A stretch of DNA of 64,000 nt from Alphaproteobacteria bacterium. Lineage in GTDB: Bacteria; Pseudomonadota; Alphaproteobacteria; MPNO01; UBA2964. The notes beneath the pieces were generated by a model. It worked only from the letters and a program-made list of their open reading frames with translations, did no database searches and was not told where the DNA came from. Within the stretch, counting starts at the first letter, position 1, and each line of letters starts with the position of its first letter. Both the position numbers and the translations under genes were made by a program. Shown piece by piece: positions 15,362 to 25,161 of the stretch. Location: contig WLWZ01000001.1 in NCBI GenBank assembly GCA_012103315.1, forward strand, positions 744,001 through 808,000. The letters run 5' to 3'.

Positions 15362-18300
15362 CTATTCAGCTGCGGAAACCACCGGTACTTCGCGCATCTT
15401 TGAACCCTTTTGACGCCGCAGAAGCGGAGAGGCGAACGACAGTAATGGCGGGACGATCAGCAGCGTCAGCAGCGCCGACATTGCGAGTCCGCCGAGGACG
15501 ACGGAACCCAGACCTCGGTATAGCTCTGAGCCAGCGCCGGGAATGACGACCAACGGCATCATGCCGAAGACAGTTGTCATGGTTGACATAAAGATCGGTC
15601 TAATTCGGTTTCGGGTTGCTTCGGCAATCGCTTCAGCGGCGTCCATCGCTTCTTTGCGGACGTGATGAAGTGTCTGATGAACTAGCAGAATAGCGTTGTT
15701 CACCACTGTTCCTATTAATATTACGAAGCCAAGTACCGTCAGCATATCGAGCGCTTGGAAGGTGTAGATATTCAGGATCGACAGCCCCGCAACGCCACCT
15801 GCTGTCGCTAATGGTACCGAGAACATAATGATCAACGGGAAAACAAAGCTTTCATAGAGAATAGCCATGACAAGATAAACGATAGCGATCGCTATGAGCA
15901 GATTGATCACCATTGCATCCCAGGTTCTGTTTAGCTCGTCGGCTGTACCGGACATCGTAAGTCGTACGCCGTCAGGTAGGCCCCGTTCTTCAAGGGGCGC
16001 CATAACTTCCTTCCGCACTTTTGCGATGGCCTCTTCGAGAGCGACTTTGTTTTTTGGTCGAATTTGGAGGGTTACCGTTCGCACTCTTTCAAGGTGACGG
16101 ATCTGCGTTGGTCCCTCGGTGACGTCAATTTTCGCGAGAGCGGATACTGGCAAGATGTGTCCGGTGCGGGTGACCACCGGTAAATTACCTATTTCCTGTG
16201 TCGAGGTTGCTTCTCTTGGGCCCATTAACGTCAGATCGATACGCTTGCTACCTCGCGTTACTTCGGCAGCGCGCAGCCCGTCATTTGACGCATCAACTGT
16301 AAGCGCCAAATCGCGAGCCGTTAATCCAACGTCGGCAAGACGCAGCAGATTTGGGACGACTCTGACTTCGGGAGCCCCAAGTTCGAGTCCTGGCTTAGGT
16401 CTAATTTGGTAGCCTTCGCTGCGCGGCATTACGCGGCGGAGAATGCCCACACCCTGACGGGCCACTTGCAACAAGTCTTCGAGGTTTGGACCGGTGATAT
16501 CGAGTTCGATGATGCGAGATCCACCTAACCCGCGCCCAAATAGTGAGGTTTGCCTGGCAAAGCCAAACGTACCGGGTTCGCTGAAAACGGCGCGCCGCAT
16601 GATTGGAACCAGTTCACGAGCACGCGATGGGTCCAACGCATTTGCACCCATAAAGGTAGAGGTCGACCTGGCGACAAACCAGAAACGTCCCATTTTGACT
16701 GGGCCCAAGTCACAGTCTTTTATGTGAAGTGGAAACCAACCGCCTGCCGACCCAAATTCAATTCGGGAATACCATGGGTCGCAGGTCTTGGGCTCCTCGT
16801 CTTCTTTGGCCCAGTGCCGACGAACACTTCCCTCAACCTTTGTTGCCATATTATTGAGGGTTTTTAGATTATATCCCGGCGGCGGATTGGCGATGGCGAT
16901 AATAAAATTTCGGTTTCCCTCAGGGAGATAACTTAGTTTGGGTAAGAAAAAATAGGTCCCGGCCGCCGCTAAACCTGTAACGCCTAATACGACGAGCATT
17001 CCAACGAAACGGTGGGTGATGACCACCCCGGTGAATCCCGTAATAAATTTTACAAAGCCACTGGCAAAATTATCGACTAGAGGTATCCGTCGCGTTCCGG
17101 TTACCTTGTGGGTATTGTCGCCAAGCAATTTATTCGCAAGTGTCGGCACTACGGTGATCGAGACGATGAGTGACAACAAAACAGCGACAGAGAGAGCTAC
17201 GGCTATATCACGGAATAGCTGACCGACAACGAGATCCATGACGAGGATCGGTGCGAAGACGACAATCGTGGTAACAGCCGAGGCCATAATCGCACCCCAG
17301 ACCTCTCCGGCGCCACGCACAGCCCCTTCAAGCTTAGAGCTGCCTTTCTCCCGGTGACGGTAGATATTCTCCAGAACCACAATTGCCGCATCGACGACCA
17401 TGCCAACAGCGAAGGCGATGCCTGCCAAAGAAATTACATTGATGGAACGGCCCATAGCGGCGAGAGCGACAAATGAGCCAACCACAGAGACCGGAATAGC
17501 TAGTGACACGACGGCTGTGGCGCCAAACGATCTCAGAAACAGTAATAGTATTAACGCCGCTAATGTACCGCCCAACCATATATTTTGCGTAACAAGCTGA
17601 ATTGCTGATTTGATGTACACAGTGTCGTCATGAACCTGTTTCATGACGAGGCCAACTTTGGGCAGGACGTCACGGTTCAGCCGGGTGACGACCTTTTTTA
17701 TGCCCTCCATTGTTTCGATGACATTTGCACCGGTATCGCGGATCGCACTAACTGCAATGGCGGGTTGACCCAAATTTCGGATCCGGGCATCGCGTTTTTT
17801 GTGCCCAAATTCTACATGGGCAATGTCACCGACCGTTACCCGGAAAACGCGTCCAGAGGTTTCATCACGTTGTGTTCGAAGGACAACTTCTTTGACACGG
17901 GAGACAGAATTAAGTTCGCTTTCGGTTCTGACACGGTATTCGCGCTTGCCTTCGTCGACTTCACCAGCAGAAACACTAATGTTTGTACCCCGTAGAGCAT
18001 TGTTTACATCCGGGACAGTGATGCGGTAGTGCGCCAAACGTTTTGGATCGACAATGACCCGTATCTCTGACTCGTTTCCACCACGAACATTGACAGCAGC
18101 TACGCCCGGAACGCGTTCCAGTTGATCGCGGACAACATCATCGAGGAAGTCGCCATAAGCTCGGATCGATTTGGAATTGTTGGGAAGTTTGGTGATTGAA
18201 AACCAAGCAATAGGATTATCGTCAGTATCGCGTGTTCTAAGAATGGGTTCGTCTGCTTCTTCGGGCAGGCCGGTGACCTGTTGCAGCCGGTTGTTTATCA

Positions 18301-18619
18301 GGAGTATCGATCTATTGCGGTCAGCGGTGATATTGAATTCAAGAATGATGGTTGCCCGTCCGCGGCGAGCGCGTGATTCCATTTTCTCCAGACCTTCCAG
18401 GCCTTTGAGTTTCTCTTCTTGAGGAATGACGATTTCGCGTTCGATCTCAGCTGGCGATGCGCCAGGCCAGGAAGTTTGAATCAGGATGAGCGGCTTGCGA
18501 ACGTCGGGTGTTAACTGGATGGGTATAATTCGAAGGGCCAGCCAACCCATAAGGACGATCATCAAAACAATCGATAGAATGGCGATCGGCCGTCGAACGG
18601 CGAGTTCGATAAGTTTCAT
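15362..18619 (-). CDS. RND-family efflux pump inner-membrane transporter (HAE1 type)
   Basis: 1085 residues, the normal size of AcrB-like pumps. It begins KLIELAVRRPIAILSIVLMIVLMGW (TM1) and has the two large periplasmic loops and duplicated TM bundles. The TM4 proton-relay segment reads FAVGMVVDAAIVVLENIYRHRE: one Asp of the usual pair is kept and the second is Ala, as in a number of HAE1 members. It is preceded by its adaptor gene after only three bases, so the two form an operon. No TolC-like outer-membrane gene is nearby; one encoded elsewhere would be needed. The substrate is unknown. Its 3' end converges on the persulfide-dioxygenase gene with eight bases between. Confidence 0.93.
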   Translation of the reverse strand: MKLIELAVRRPIAILSIVLMIVLMGWLALRIIPIQLTPDVRKPLILIQTSWPGASPAEIEREIVIPQEEKLKGLEGLEKMESRARRGRATIILEFNITADRNRSILLINNRLQQVTGLPEEADEPILRTRDTDDNPIAWFSITKLPNNSKSIRAYGDFLDDVVRDQLERVPGVAAVNVRGGNESEIRVIVDPKRLAHYRITVPDVNNALRGTNISVSAGEVDEGKREYRVRTESELNSVSRVKEVVLRTQRDETSGRVFRVTVGDIAHVEFGHKKRDARIRNLGQPAIAVSAIRDTGANVIETMEGIKKVVTRLNRDVLPKVGLVMKQVHDDTVYIKSAIQLVTQNIWLGGTLAALILLLFLRSFGATAVVSLAIPVSVVGSFVALAAMGRSINVISLAGIAFAVGMVVDAAIVVLENIYRHREKGSSKLEGAVRGAGEVWGAIMASAVTTIVVFAPILVMDLVVGQLFRDIAVALSVAVLLSLIVSITVVPTLANKLLGDNTHKVTGTRRIPLVDNFASGFVKFITGFTGVVITHRFVGMLVVLGVTGLAAAGTYFFLPKLSYLPEGNRNFIIAIANPPPGYNLKTLNNMATKVEGSVRRHWAKEDEEPKTCDPWYSRIEFGSAGGWFPLHIKDCDLGPVKMGRFWFVARSTSTFMGANALDPSRARELVPIMRRAVFSEPGTFGFARQTSLFGRGLGGSRIIELDITGPNLEDLLQVARQGVGILRRVMPRSEGYQIRPKPGLELGAPEVRVVPNLLRLADVGLTARDLALTVDASNDGLRAAEVTRGSKRIDLTLMGPREATSTQEIGNLPVVTRTGHILPVSALAKIDVTEGPTQIRHLERVRTVTLQIRPKNKVALEEAIAKVRKEVMAPLEERGLPDGVRLTMSGTADELNRTWDAMVINLLIAIAIVYLVMAILYESFVFPLIIMFSVPLATAGGVAGLSILNIYTFQALDMLTVLGFVILIGTVVNNAILLVHQTLHHVRKEAMDAAEAIAEATRNRIRPIFMSTMTTVFGMMPLVVIPGAGSELYRGLGSVVLGGLAMSALLTLLIVPPLLSFASPLLRRQKGSKMREVPVVSAAE

Positions 18620-18622
18620 GAC

Positions 18623-20053
18623 CTAACCCTCCTGTGCGGATTTAGGCGTACCGCGCCGACTTTCACCACGTGGTCCGCGTTTTCCGCCTTTGTTGCGACC
18701 CTTGCGGCCTTTCCAGCCACCTTTGCCGCCGCGTCCACGCTTGCCGCCCCAGCTACCCCCGCCTTTGCGCGCCCCGGGGGTGGAAATTTTTATTTTTTGG
18801 CGGGGCCGCAAACGCTCATTGCCGCGGACAACAACCTTGTCCCCTGGTTTGAGACCTTTCAGAACTTCGAAACGTAGACCAAAGGCATCGCCAAGAGTCA
18901 CCTGGCGCATGTCTGCGCGCAAACCTTCGACTGTTTTCTTGGCGACGAATACCACTCTTTTACCGCGGCGCTGGGTAATTGCGTCCTTATGAACGGTGAC
19001 AGCTATCTTGGCAGCCCCGGACGGAATGTGGAGGACGACGCTCTGGTTAGCGGCGACCGTATCGTCCACTGCAATAAATGTGGGTGTGAAGCGAACAGCA
19101 CGGGTTCTCGAGAGTGCATTCTCTTCGGGTACAATGGCGCGAACGGATGCCTTAAATGATTTCCCGAACTCCGGTTTTACGTCGATCTGGATTCCGTTTG
19201 TCAGCCCACCCAGGCGATTCGCCGGAACCTCGGCTTCGACTTCAAGAGATTTCTCGTTCAGCATCGTGACGACAGGCGAACCAACGCTGACATAATTTCC
19301 AGCCTCTACCGTGCGTTTGGTAACAACCCCATCGAACGGCGCGAGGACTTTTGCGTTGTAGAGGTTGATATCTGCCATCCGCAATTCCGCACGGGCCTGC
19401 TCCTGTTTGGCCCTCGCTTCTGCAAGTGCGCTGCGGAATCTCTCAACGTCGCGCAGCTTGTCCTGATAACGAGCAACCGAAAACGCGGAGGATTTGCGTA
19501 GTCTTTCCAGCCGTTCAAGTTCTTGCGCGGACAGTCTGAGTTGTGCTCCAGCAGTTCGGATCTTGGCAGAGAATTCTTTCAGTTCAGCTGCTTTTAAAGA
19601 GCGTTCGGCGGTAAGCATGTCGGCGACCAGCGTCGCAATGACGTCACCCTTTTTGACACGGTCCCCAACATGAACTGTTACACTATCAATGGCACCGCGT
19701 GTTCGTGATGCGACAACACCAGTCTGACGGGCGAGGACACGGCCATAAACCTGAATGGTTTCAACAGCAGTTCCCTTCGTTACCGCATCTACGAAAACCG
19801 TTGCCGGGCCACGTCTTCCTCGGCGGCCACCTCGACGCTTGCTTTTCCCTTTTTTGGCGCTCTTTTCGCCTTTTTTGGCGTCTCCTGACTTGGACGACGT
19901 TGCCTTGTCTGGCCGTTGAGCGTGCGCATCAGAAATTGGCGACTGCAATGATAGCATTGTAGTCGCAGAGAAGATAACGCCTATGATGCTGGTCTTACGC
20001 AGCACTTCAGTTACCGAGAACTCACGGTAGGACTTAATCATCCGGTATTTCAT
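18623..20053 (-). CDS. RND periplasmic adaptor (MFP/HlyD family) with basic Gly-rich tails
   Basis: About 476 residues from the ATG at 20053 (another ATG at 20041 is equally possible). A signal peptide ends near SDAHAQ, followed by a Lys/Arg/Gly-rich stretch (KKGKSKRRGGRRGRRG). The core is an ordinary adaptor: a lipoyl half (VASRTRGAIDSVTVHVGDRVKKGDVIATL), a helical hairpin (SAQELERLERLRKSS...EARAKQEQARAELR), the second lipoyl half (APFDGVVTKRTVEAGNYVSVG) and beta-barrel domains. The last 50 residues are again almost only Gly, Lys, Arg and Trp. It joins the inner-membrane pump to the outer-membrane channel. The basic ends are unusual for a periplasmic protein and may bind anionic envelope polymers. 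Confidence 0.9.
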   Translation of the reverse strand: MKYRMIKSYREFSVTEVLRKTSIIGVIFSATTMLSLQSPISDAHAQRPDKATSSKSGDAKKGEKSAKKGKSKRRGGRRGRRGPATVFVDAVTKGTAVETIQVYGRVLARQTGVVASRTRGAIDSVTVHVGDRVKKGDVIATLVADMLTAERSLKAAELKEFSAKIRTAGAQLRLSAQELERLERLRKSSAFSVARYQDKLRDVERFRSALAEARAKQEQARAELRMADINLYNAKVLAPFDGVVTKRTVEAGNYVSVGSPVVTMLNEKSLEVEAEVPANRLGGLTNGIQIDVKPEFGKSFKASVRAIVPEENALSRTRAVRFTPTFIAVDDTVAANQSVVLHIPSGAAKIAVTVHKDAITQRRGKRVVFVAKKTVEGLRADMRQVTLGDAFGLRFEVLKGLKPGDKVVVRGNERLRPRQKIKISTPGARKGGGSWGGKRGRGGKGGWKGRKGRNKGGKRGPRGESRRGTPKSAQEG

Positions 20054-20256
20054 GGGGGCACAAACCCTAATTAAATTTGGGGAAATTATAGGCTCGATTT
20101 GTACATCTGGAAAAGCAGAATTTAAGAGCCCGAAGATCAAACCGAGAATGTAATTTTCTAAATCTCACCATTTATATCACCACGAAATACCATAGTGTTT
20201 TCCGTCGGTTTAACGGGTTATCGTGTTTTTAAGCGCTTGAATGAGTGGGGTAGATT

Positions 20257-21186
20257 ATGACGACATTGATTTTCGGGCATCAAAGTTCTGTAGAACATGA
20301 TATGGGGCAAGGCCATCCAGAACGACCAGAGCGAATACTCGCAGTAAAAAAAGCGCTCGAAGCAGATCGTTTTAAAGACCTCGAACGTCGTGAAGCGCCG
20401 CAGGCAACGATTGATCAGATCGCTCGGGTTCATGATCGTGATTATGTCACTAAACTTCTTGATGCAGTGCCAAATGAAGGTAGAGTCCAGATTGATCCGG
20501 ATACCTCGATGTGCCCGGAGTCAGGAGAAGCGGCATTGCGGGCATCGGGCGCCATCGTCGCTGCGATTGATTCTATTGTTGCGGGCGAGGCCAATTCCGC
20601 ATTCTGTGCCGTGCGTCCACCTGGTCATCACGCTGAACCCAGTCGCGGCATGGGTTTTTGCCTATTCAACAATGTTGCGATCGGCGTTGAACATGCCCGG
20701 AAAGCTCACAATCTGGCGCGCGTCGCTGTCGTTGATTTTGATGTTCATCACGGGAATGGTACCCAAGCAGCTTTTTGGTCTGAACCTGATGTGCTTTTTG
20801 CGTCGTCCCATCAATATCCCTTTTATCCGGGAACTGGTGCCGAGGATGAAACTGGAGTCGGTAATATATTTAACGTGCCGTTAGGTGACGGAACGGGCTC
20901 AGTATTATTTCGGCGCGGTATGGAACGGGTTGTTTTGCCTGCCCTGGAAGAATTCGATCCAGATATAATCGTGATATCTGCTGGTTTCGATGGGCATGCC
21001 CGTGATCCGCTGGCAAACATTCGTCTCGAAGAGGAAGATTTTGAGTGGATTACCGGGAAACTTGTCGATATTGCGGGCGAATTCTGCGATGGCCGAATCG
21101 TTTCTTCGCTAGAAGGTGGATATGACCTTGATTCTCTATCTTCCAGCGTTACCGCTCATTTAAGCGCTCTCATGCGGGCTGGATGA
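20257..21186 (+). CDS. Histone-deacetylase-superfamily amidohydrolase (class II HDAC-like)
   Basis: 309 residues with all marks of the zinc-dependent deacetylase fold: QGHPERPER near the start, RPPGHHAEPSRGMGFCLFNN (active-site His pair, about 122-141), DFDVHHGNGTQ (zinc Asp and His), SAGFDGHARDPL (zinc Asp) and the catalytic-loop tyrosine in EGGYDL. Bacterial members act on acetylpolyamines or other small acetylamides rather than histones. It is the first gene of the stretch leading to xseB-ispA-dxs, an order common in Alphaproteobacteria, although the 135-base gap after it may hold a separate promoter. Confidence 0.92.
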   Translation: MTTLIFGHQSSVEHDMGQGHPERPERILAVKKALEADRFKDLERREAPQATIDQIARVHDRDYVTKLLDAVPNEGRVQIDPDTSMCPESGEAALRASGAIVAAIDSIVAGEANSAFCAVRPPGHHAEPSRGMGFCLFNNVAIGVEHARKAHNLARVAVVDFDVHHGNGTQAAFWSEPDVLFASSHQYPFYPGTGAEDETGVGNIFNVPLGDGTGSVLFRRGMERVVLPALEEFDPDIIVISAGFDGHARDPLANIRLEEEDFEWITGKLVDIAGEFCDGRIVSSLEGGYDLDSLSSSVTAHLSALMRAG

Positions 21187-21321
21187 TGTTTTCGCATAAT
21201 TTTCAACAGAAACTGTCGAATTTGTGAGTACAAGTGCTTGAACGTCGACCATTACTGACTAGGTTGCTCTCGGTCGTCGCTGTCACTAAACTTTCACACA
21301 CATTATTTGGGACACAAGTGG

Positions 21322-21573
21322 ATGGCAAATAGCGAGAAATCGCCCGAAATCTCCTCACTTTCGTTCGAGGGAGCGCTCGCTGAGCTGGAGGATATCGTTC
21401 GTCGGCTTGAGCAGGGGAAGAGTGAACTCGAAGATGCCATCGGGGCATACGAACGAGGGGCTGCGCTGAAAAAGCATTGTGAAACAAAACTTAAAGAAGC
21501 TAAAGCGAGAGTAGAGAAGATCAAACTCGGCGCAGATGGGGCTGAGGGATTGGAGCCCACGGACCTTGAGTGA
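21322..21573 (+). CDS. xseB: Exodeoxyribonuclease VII small subunit
   Basis: 83 residues, the normal size of XseB, with SFEGALAELEDIVRRLEQGKSELEDAIGAYERG, the family's helical hairpin, and an acidic C-terminus. It forms a multi-subunit complex with XseA that degrades single-stranded DNA in both directions; xseA is not in this window. The ATG at 21322 was preferred to a TTG at 21307 because the latter adds a stretch (MGHKW) not typical of the family. It is followed 13 bases later by the likely ATG of ispA. Confidence 0.93.
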   Translation: MANSEKSPEISSLSFEGALAELEDIVRRLEQGKSELEDAIGAYERGAALKKHCETKLKEAKARVEKIKLGADGAEGLEPTDLE

Positions 21574-21586
21574 AGCGAATGCTCTG

Positions 21587-22471
21587 ATGCCGCTGCCCGA
21601 GGCCATGGCTGAAGGGGCAGCTGCTGTAGAACAAATTTTGGATGAGGTTCTGGCCGCGCCGCAAGGTCATGAGGCGCGATTGTTTGAAGCTATGCGCTAT
21701 GCATCACTCGATGGCGGCAAGCGATTACGTCCATTTCTAACGCTGGAATGCGCCCGACTGTTTGATACGCCTGACAGCTATTCTTTGCGTGCAGGTGTCG
21801 CAGTAGAACTTATTCATTGTTATTCACTGGTTCATGATGACCTGCCAGCGATGGATGATGACGATCTTCGGCGCGGCAAACCGTCCTGTCATATCGCGTT
21901 TGACGAGGCGACCGCTATCCTCGCAGGCGATGCTCTCCAGGCAATTGCATTTGAAATACTGGCCGATAGCGCTACACATCCTGATGCTGACGTGCGAACC
22001 GCGTTGATCAAAGGGCTCGCTATTGCATCTGGTGGCAATGGCATGGTCGGCGGCCAAATGATTGATTTGGCGGCGGAGCATAGCGACGCTGATGTCTCGA
22101 CCATCACTCGCATGCAACGTCTTAAAACCGGCGCCCTAATCAGCTTTTCCTGTGAGGCAGGCGCGATCGTTGGTAAGGCCTCTGATGACGCGCGGCAGGC
22201 ACTCTTACATTACGCCCATGATTTGGGTTTGGCCTTTCAGATCGCGGATGATTTACTCGATGTCTTGGGTAATGCTGAGGACGTTGGGAAGGCTACCCAA
22301 AAAGATGAAGCGGCGGGTAAAGCAACCTTTGTCTCTCTGTTGGGTATCTCAGAAGCACAAGAGCGCGCCCAATTGCTAACCGAGCAAGCCATCGAACGAC
22401 TTGACATGTTTGGTGAAAAGGCTGCACATCTGCGCGCTATTGCGAATTTCGTCGTTGAACGACGGACATAA
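21587..22471 (+). CDS. ispA: Farnesyl diphosphate synthase / geranyltranstransferase
   Basis: 294 residues from the ATG at 21587; an ATG at 21536 would overlap xseB by 38 bases. The first aspartate-rich motif is [16 protein letters not shown] and the second is [18 protein letters not shown] is the substrate-binding stretch near residue 45. It condenses isopentenyl diphosphate with dimethylallyl and geranyl diphosphates to give farnesyl diphosphate, the precursor of ubiquinone side chains, undecaprenyl carrier and other isoprenoids. It sits between xseB and dxs, the first enzyme of the same isoprenoid route, in one operon. Confidence 0.95.
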   Translation: MPLPEAMAEGAAAVEQILDEVLAAPQGHEARLFEAMRYASLDGGKRLRPFLTLECARLFDTPDSYSLRAGVAVELIHCYSLVHDDLPAMDDDDLRRGKPSCHIAFDEATAILAGDALQAIAFEILADSATHPDADVRTALIKGLAIASGGNGMVGGQMIDLAAEHSDADVSTITRMQRLKTGALISFSCEAGAIVGKASDDARQALLHYAHDLGLAFQIADDLLDVLGNAEDVGKATQKDEAAGKATFVSLLGISEAQERAQLLTEQAIERLDMFGEKAAHLRAIANFVVERRT

Positions 22472-22481
22472 GGAGGTTGCG

Positions 22482-24404
22482 TTGAGCAAGGGACCCGAAA
22501 CGCCGTTGCTGGATACCGTCAATTTACCGGCGGATCTAAGAGAGCTAGATGAAAAACAGCTGCGGCAGCTTGCGGACGAGTTGAGAGCGGAAACCATTGA
22601 TGCTGTCTCGACAACAGGGGGGCATTTGGGTGCCGGGCTCGGTGTCGTTGAGCTCACTGTTGCCCTCCATTACGTGTTTAACACTCCCGATGATCGTTTG
22701 GTCTGGGACGTTGGCCATCAGGCCTATCCGCATAAAATTCTAACTGGTCGGCGAGATGGCATTCGAACACTTCGTCAGGGCGGTGGATTATCTGGTTTTA
22801 CTAAACGCTCTGAAAGTGAATATGATCCGTTTGGCGCTGCGCATGCGGCGACTTCTATTTCTGCGGCTCTTGGCTTCGCCGTAGCCCGCGATTTAGAAGG
22901 CGGTTCAAATAATTCGATTGCGGTAATCGGTGACGGTTCGATGACGGCTGGCATGGCCTATGAGGCGATGAATAACGCCGGGTCAATGGACTCGCGTCTG
23001 GTTGTCATTCTCAACGATAACGATATGTCGATTGCGCCGCCGGTTGGCGCGATGAGTGCCTATCTGTCGCGTCTGATTTCGTCTCGCTATTATCGTTCGT
23101 TGCGTCATTTGATGCGCGATCTTGCCAAGAAATTTCCCAAACCCTTGGAACAAGCTGCGACGAAGTCTGAAGAGTATGCCCGTGGCTTGGTAACCGGCGG
23201 AACGATGTTTGAAGAGCTTGGCTTCTTCTACGTTGGGCCTATCGATGGCCATAACCTCGATCATCTATTGCCAGTGCTGAAGAATGTACGGGATTCTGAT
23301 GAGCCGGGCCCGGTTCTGATTCATGTTGTTACCAAGAAAGGTGGCGGCTATCCACCGGCTGAAGCAGCAGCTGATAAATATCATGGTGTCGGCAAGTTCG
23401 ACGTCGTTACCGGGACACTTGCGAAAGCACCTCAAGGCCCACCGGCGTATACCAAAGTTTTTGCGCAGTCGCTGATCGCTGAAGCCGAAAAAGACGACAA
23501 AATTGTTGCGATTACCGGTGCGATGCCATCCGGTACAGGACTCGATATGTTTGAGAAAGCGTTTCCTGACAGATGCTTCGATGTTGGGATCGCGGAACAG
23601 CATGCCGTTACATTTGCGGCGGGCATGGCGGCTGAAGGCTATAAACCTTTCGCGGCGATTTATTCGACATTCTTACAACGTGCTTACGACTCGGTAGTGC
23701 ACGATGTCGCGATCCAGAACCTTCCGGTGAGGTTCGCAATGGATCGCGCAGGCATGGTCGGTGCTGATGGTGTAACGCATCAGGGCTCCTTCGATATTGC
23801 GTATCTTGGTTGTTTGCCTGGTATGGTGCTAATGGCAGCGGCTGATGAAGCCGAACTTGTTCATATGGTGAAAACGCAAGTTGAAATTGATGACCGTCCG
23901 TCAGGATTGCGTTATCCGCGTGGCAACGGTGTTGGCGTTGATATGCCAAAGTCAGGAGAAATTCTTGAGATTGGTAAGGGCCGGATCATCCGTGAAGGTA
24001 CCAAGGTGGCACTACTTTCCTATGGCACTCGACTTGCTGACTGTCTATTGGCAGCCGACGATCTTGCAGCGCGCGGATTGTCGACAACGGTAGCAGACGC
24101 ACGTTTTGCCAAACCGATTGATGAAGAGCTGGTGCGCCGCCTTGCGGCGGAACATGAAGTCCTAATTACGATCGAAGAAGGATCGATTGGTGGCTTTGCC
24201 AGTCAGGTCACTCATGTGTTGGCGTTCAGCGGGTCGCTCGATAACGGCCTGAAATTCCGCCCAATGTATTTCCCTGATATCTACATTGACCATGACAGTC
24301 AGCCTAAACAGTTTGAAATTGCTAGTTTGGCCGCGGTCGATATTGTGGATACGACGCTCAAAGCGTTGGGGCAGGAAATTACTGAAGCGCCCGCCCGCGC
24401 CTAA
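22482..24404 (+). CDS. dxs: 1-deoxy-D-xylulose-5-phosphate synthase
   Basis: 640 residues from a TTG at 22482, chosen because a perfect AGGAGG (22471-22476) lies five bases before it and the family's N-terminal pattern starts right after. Visible are [37 protein letters not shown], the thiamine-diphosphate motif [18 protein letters not shown], and the transketolase-type second half ([22 protein letters not shown]). It makes DXP from pyruvate and glyceraldehyde 3-phosphate, the entry step of the MEP isoprenoid pathway and a branch point to thiamine and pyridoxal. It is co-transcribed with ispA. Confidence 0.97.
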   Translation: MSKGPETPLLDTVNLPADLRELDEKQLRQLADELRAETIDAVSTTGGHLGAGLGVVELTVALHYVFNTPDDRLVWDVGHQAYPHKILTGRRDGIRTLRQGGGLSGFTKRSESEYDPFGAAHAATSISAALGFAVARDLEGGSNNSIAVIGDGSMTAGMAYEAMNNAGSMDSRLVVILNDNDMSIAPPVGAMSAYLSRLISSRYYRSLRHLMRDLAKKFPKPLEQAATKSEEYARGLVTGGTMFEELGFFYVGPIDGHNLDHLLPVLKNVRDSDEPGPVLIHVVTKKGGGYPPAEAAADKYHGVGKFDVVTGTLAKAPQGPPAYTKVFAQSLIAEAEKDDKIVAITGAMPSGTGLDMFEKAFPDRCFDVGIAEQHAVTFAAGMAAEGYKPFAAIYSTFLQRAYDSVVHDVAIQNLPVRFAMDRAGMVGADGVTHQGSFDIAYLGCLPGMVLMAAADEAELVHMVKTQVEIDDRPSGLRYPRGNGVGVDMPKSGEILEIGKGRIIREGTKVALLSYGTRLADCLLAADDLAARGLSTTVADARFAKPIDEELVRRLAAEHEVLITIEEGSIGGFASQVTHVLAFSGSLDNGLKFRPMYFPDIYIDHDSQPKQFEIASLAAVDIVDTTLKALGQEITEAPARA

Positions 24405-24417
24405 TCGGTTATAATCA

Positions 24418-25161
24418 ATGGCTGCGAAACAGCGCGTCGACCAGTTGATGGTAGCGCGTGGTCTTGCGGAAAATAGAACACGCGCACAGGCTCTTGTTTT
24501 GGCCGGCACTGTTTATTCAGGTGAAGCACGACTTGATAAGCCGGGCCATCAAGTTGCCGAAGATATTGCGATAGAAGTTCGCGAACGCCCGCATCCCTGG
24601 GTGTCACGCGGCGGTATCAAGCTAGCGCATGGTCTTGAATTTTTTTCCCTATCCGTAACGAATTGCATCTGTGTCGATGTCGGCTCGTCGACGGGCGGCT
24701 TTACAGATGTCTTGCTGCAGAACGATGCGGCAAGAGTTTATGCCGTGGACGTTGGGCGTGGCCAGTTGGATTGGCGGCTTAGAAATGATGAAAGAGTCGT
24801 CGTTCTGGAAGGTGTCAATGCGCGCCGGTTGGACAAAACCCACATTCCTCAGAGGCCGTCGGTGATCGTTTGTGATGCCAGTTTTATCGGACTTCGTACG
24901 GTCTTGCCGGCTGTGCTCAACTTAGCGGCGCCGACAGCATCGCTGATTGCGCTGATCAAACCGCAATTTGAGGTGGGTAAAGGTCGCGTTGGTAAAGGTG
25001 GCGTTGTACGTAATCCCGAATTGCATCAGGAAGTTTGTGATGAAATTCGGGATTGGCTTATCGATGACATGGGTTGGACAGTCGACGGTATTGAAAAGAG
25101 CCCGATAACCGGGCCGAAAGGCAATATAGAGTTTCTTATTTTCGCGAGCCGCGGGCCGTGA
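24418..25161 (+). CDS. tlyA: TlyA-family rRNA 2'-O-methyltransferase (S4 plus FtsJ-like)
   Basis: 247 residues: an N-terminal S4 RNA-binding domain (QRVDQLMVARGLAENRTRAQALVLAGTVY), then a FtsJ-like methyltransferase domain with motif I VDVGSSTGGFTDVLLQ and VVCDASFIGLRTVLPA-like catalytic surroundings. Family members methylate the 2'-OH of cytidines in 16S and/or 23S rRNA (as in mycobacteria, where loss gives capreomycin resistance); some were described as haemolysins, which is probably an indirect effect. It starts 13 bases after dxs, and the stop overlaps the GTG of the next methyltransferase gene. Confidence 0.9.
   Translation: MAAKQRVDQLMVARGLAENRTRAQALVLAGTVYSGEARLDKPGHQVAEDIAIEVRERPHPWVSRGGIKLAHGLEFFSLSVTNCICVDVGSSTGGFTDVLLQNDAARVYAVDVGRGQLDWRLRNDERVVVLEGVNARRLDKTHIPQRPSVIVCDASFIGLRTVLPAVLNLAAPTASLIALIKPQFEVGKGRVGKGGVVRNPELHQEVCDEIRDWLIDDMGWTVDGIEKSPITGPKGNIEFLIFASRGP

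Noticed and set aside
15362-18619. RND pump inactive because one proton-relay Asp is Ala
   Set aside because: A single Asp at this place in TM4 is common among HAE1-type pumps, so it is not evidence of loss of function.
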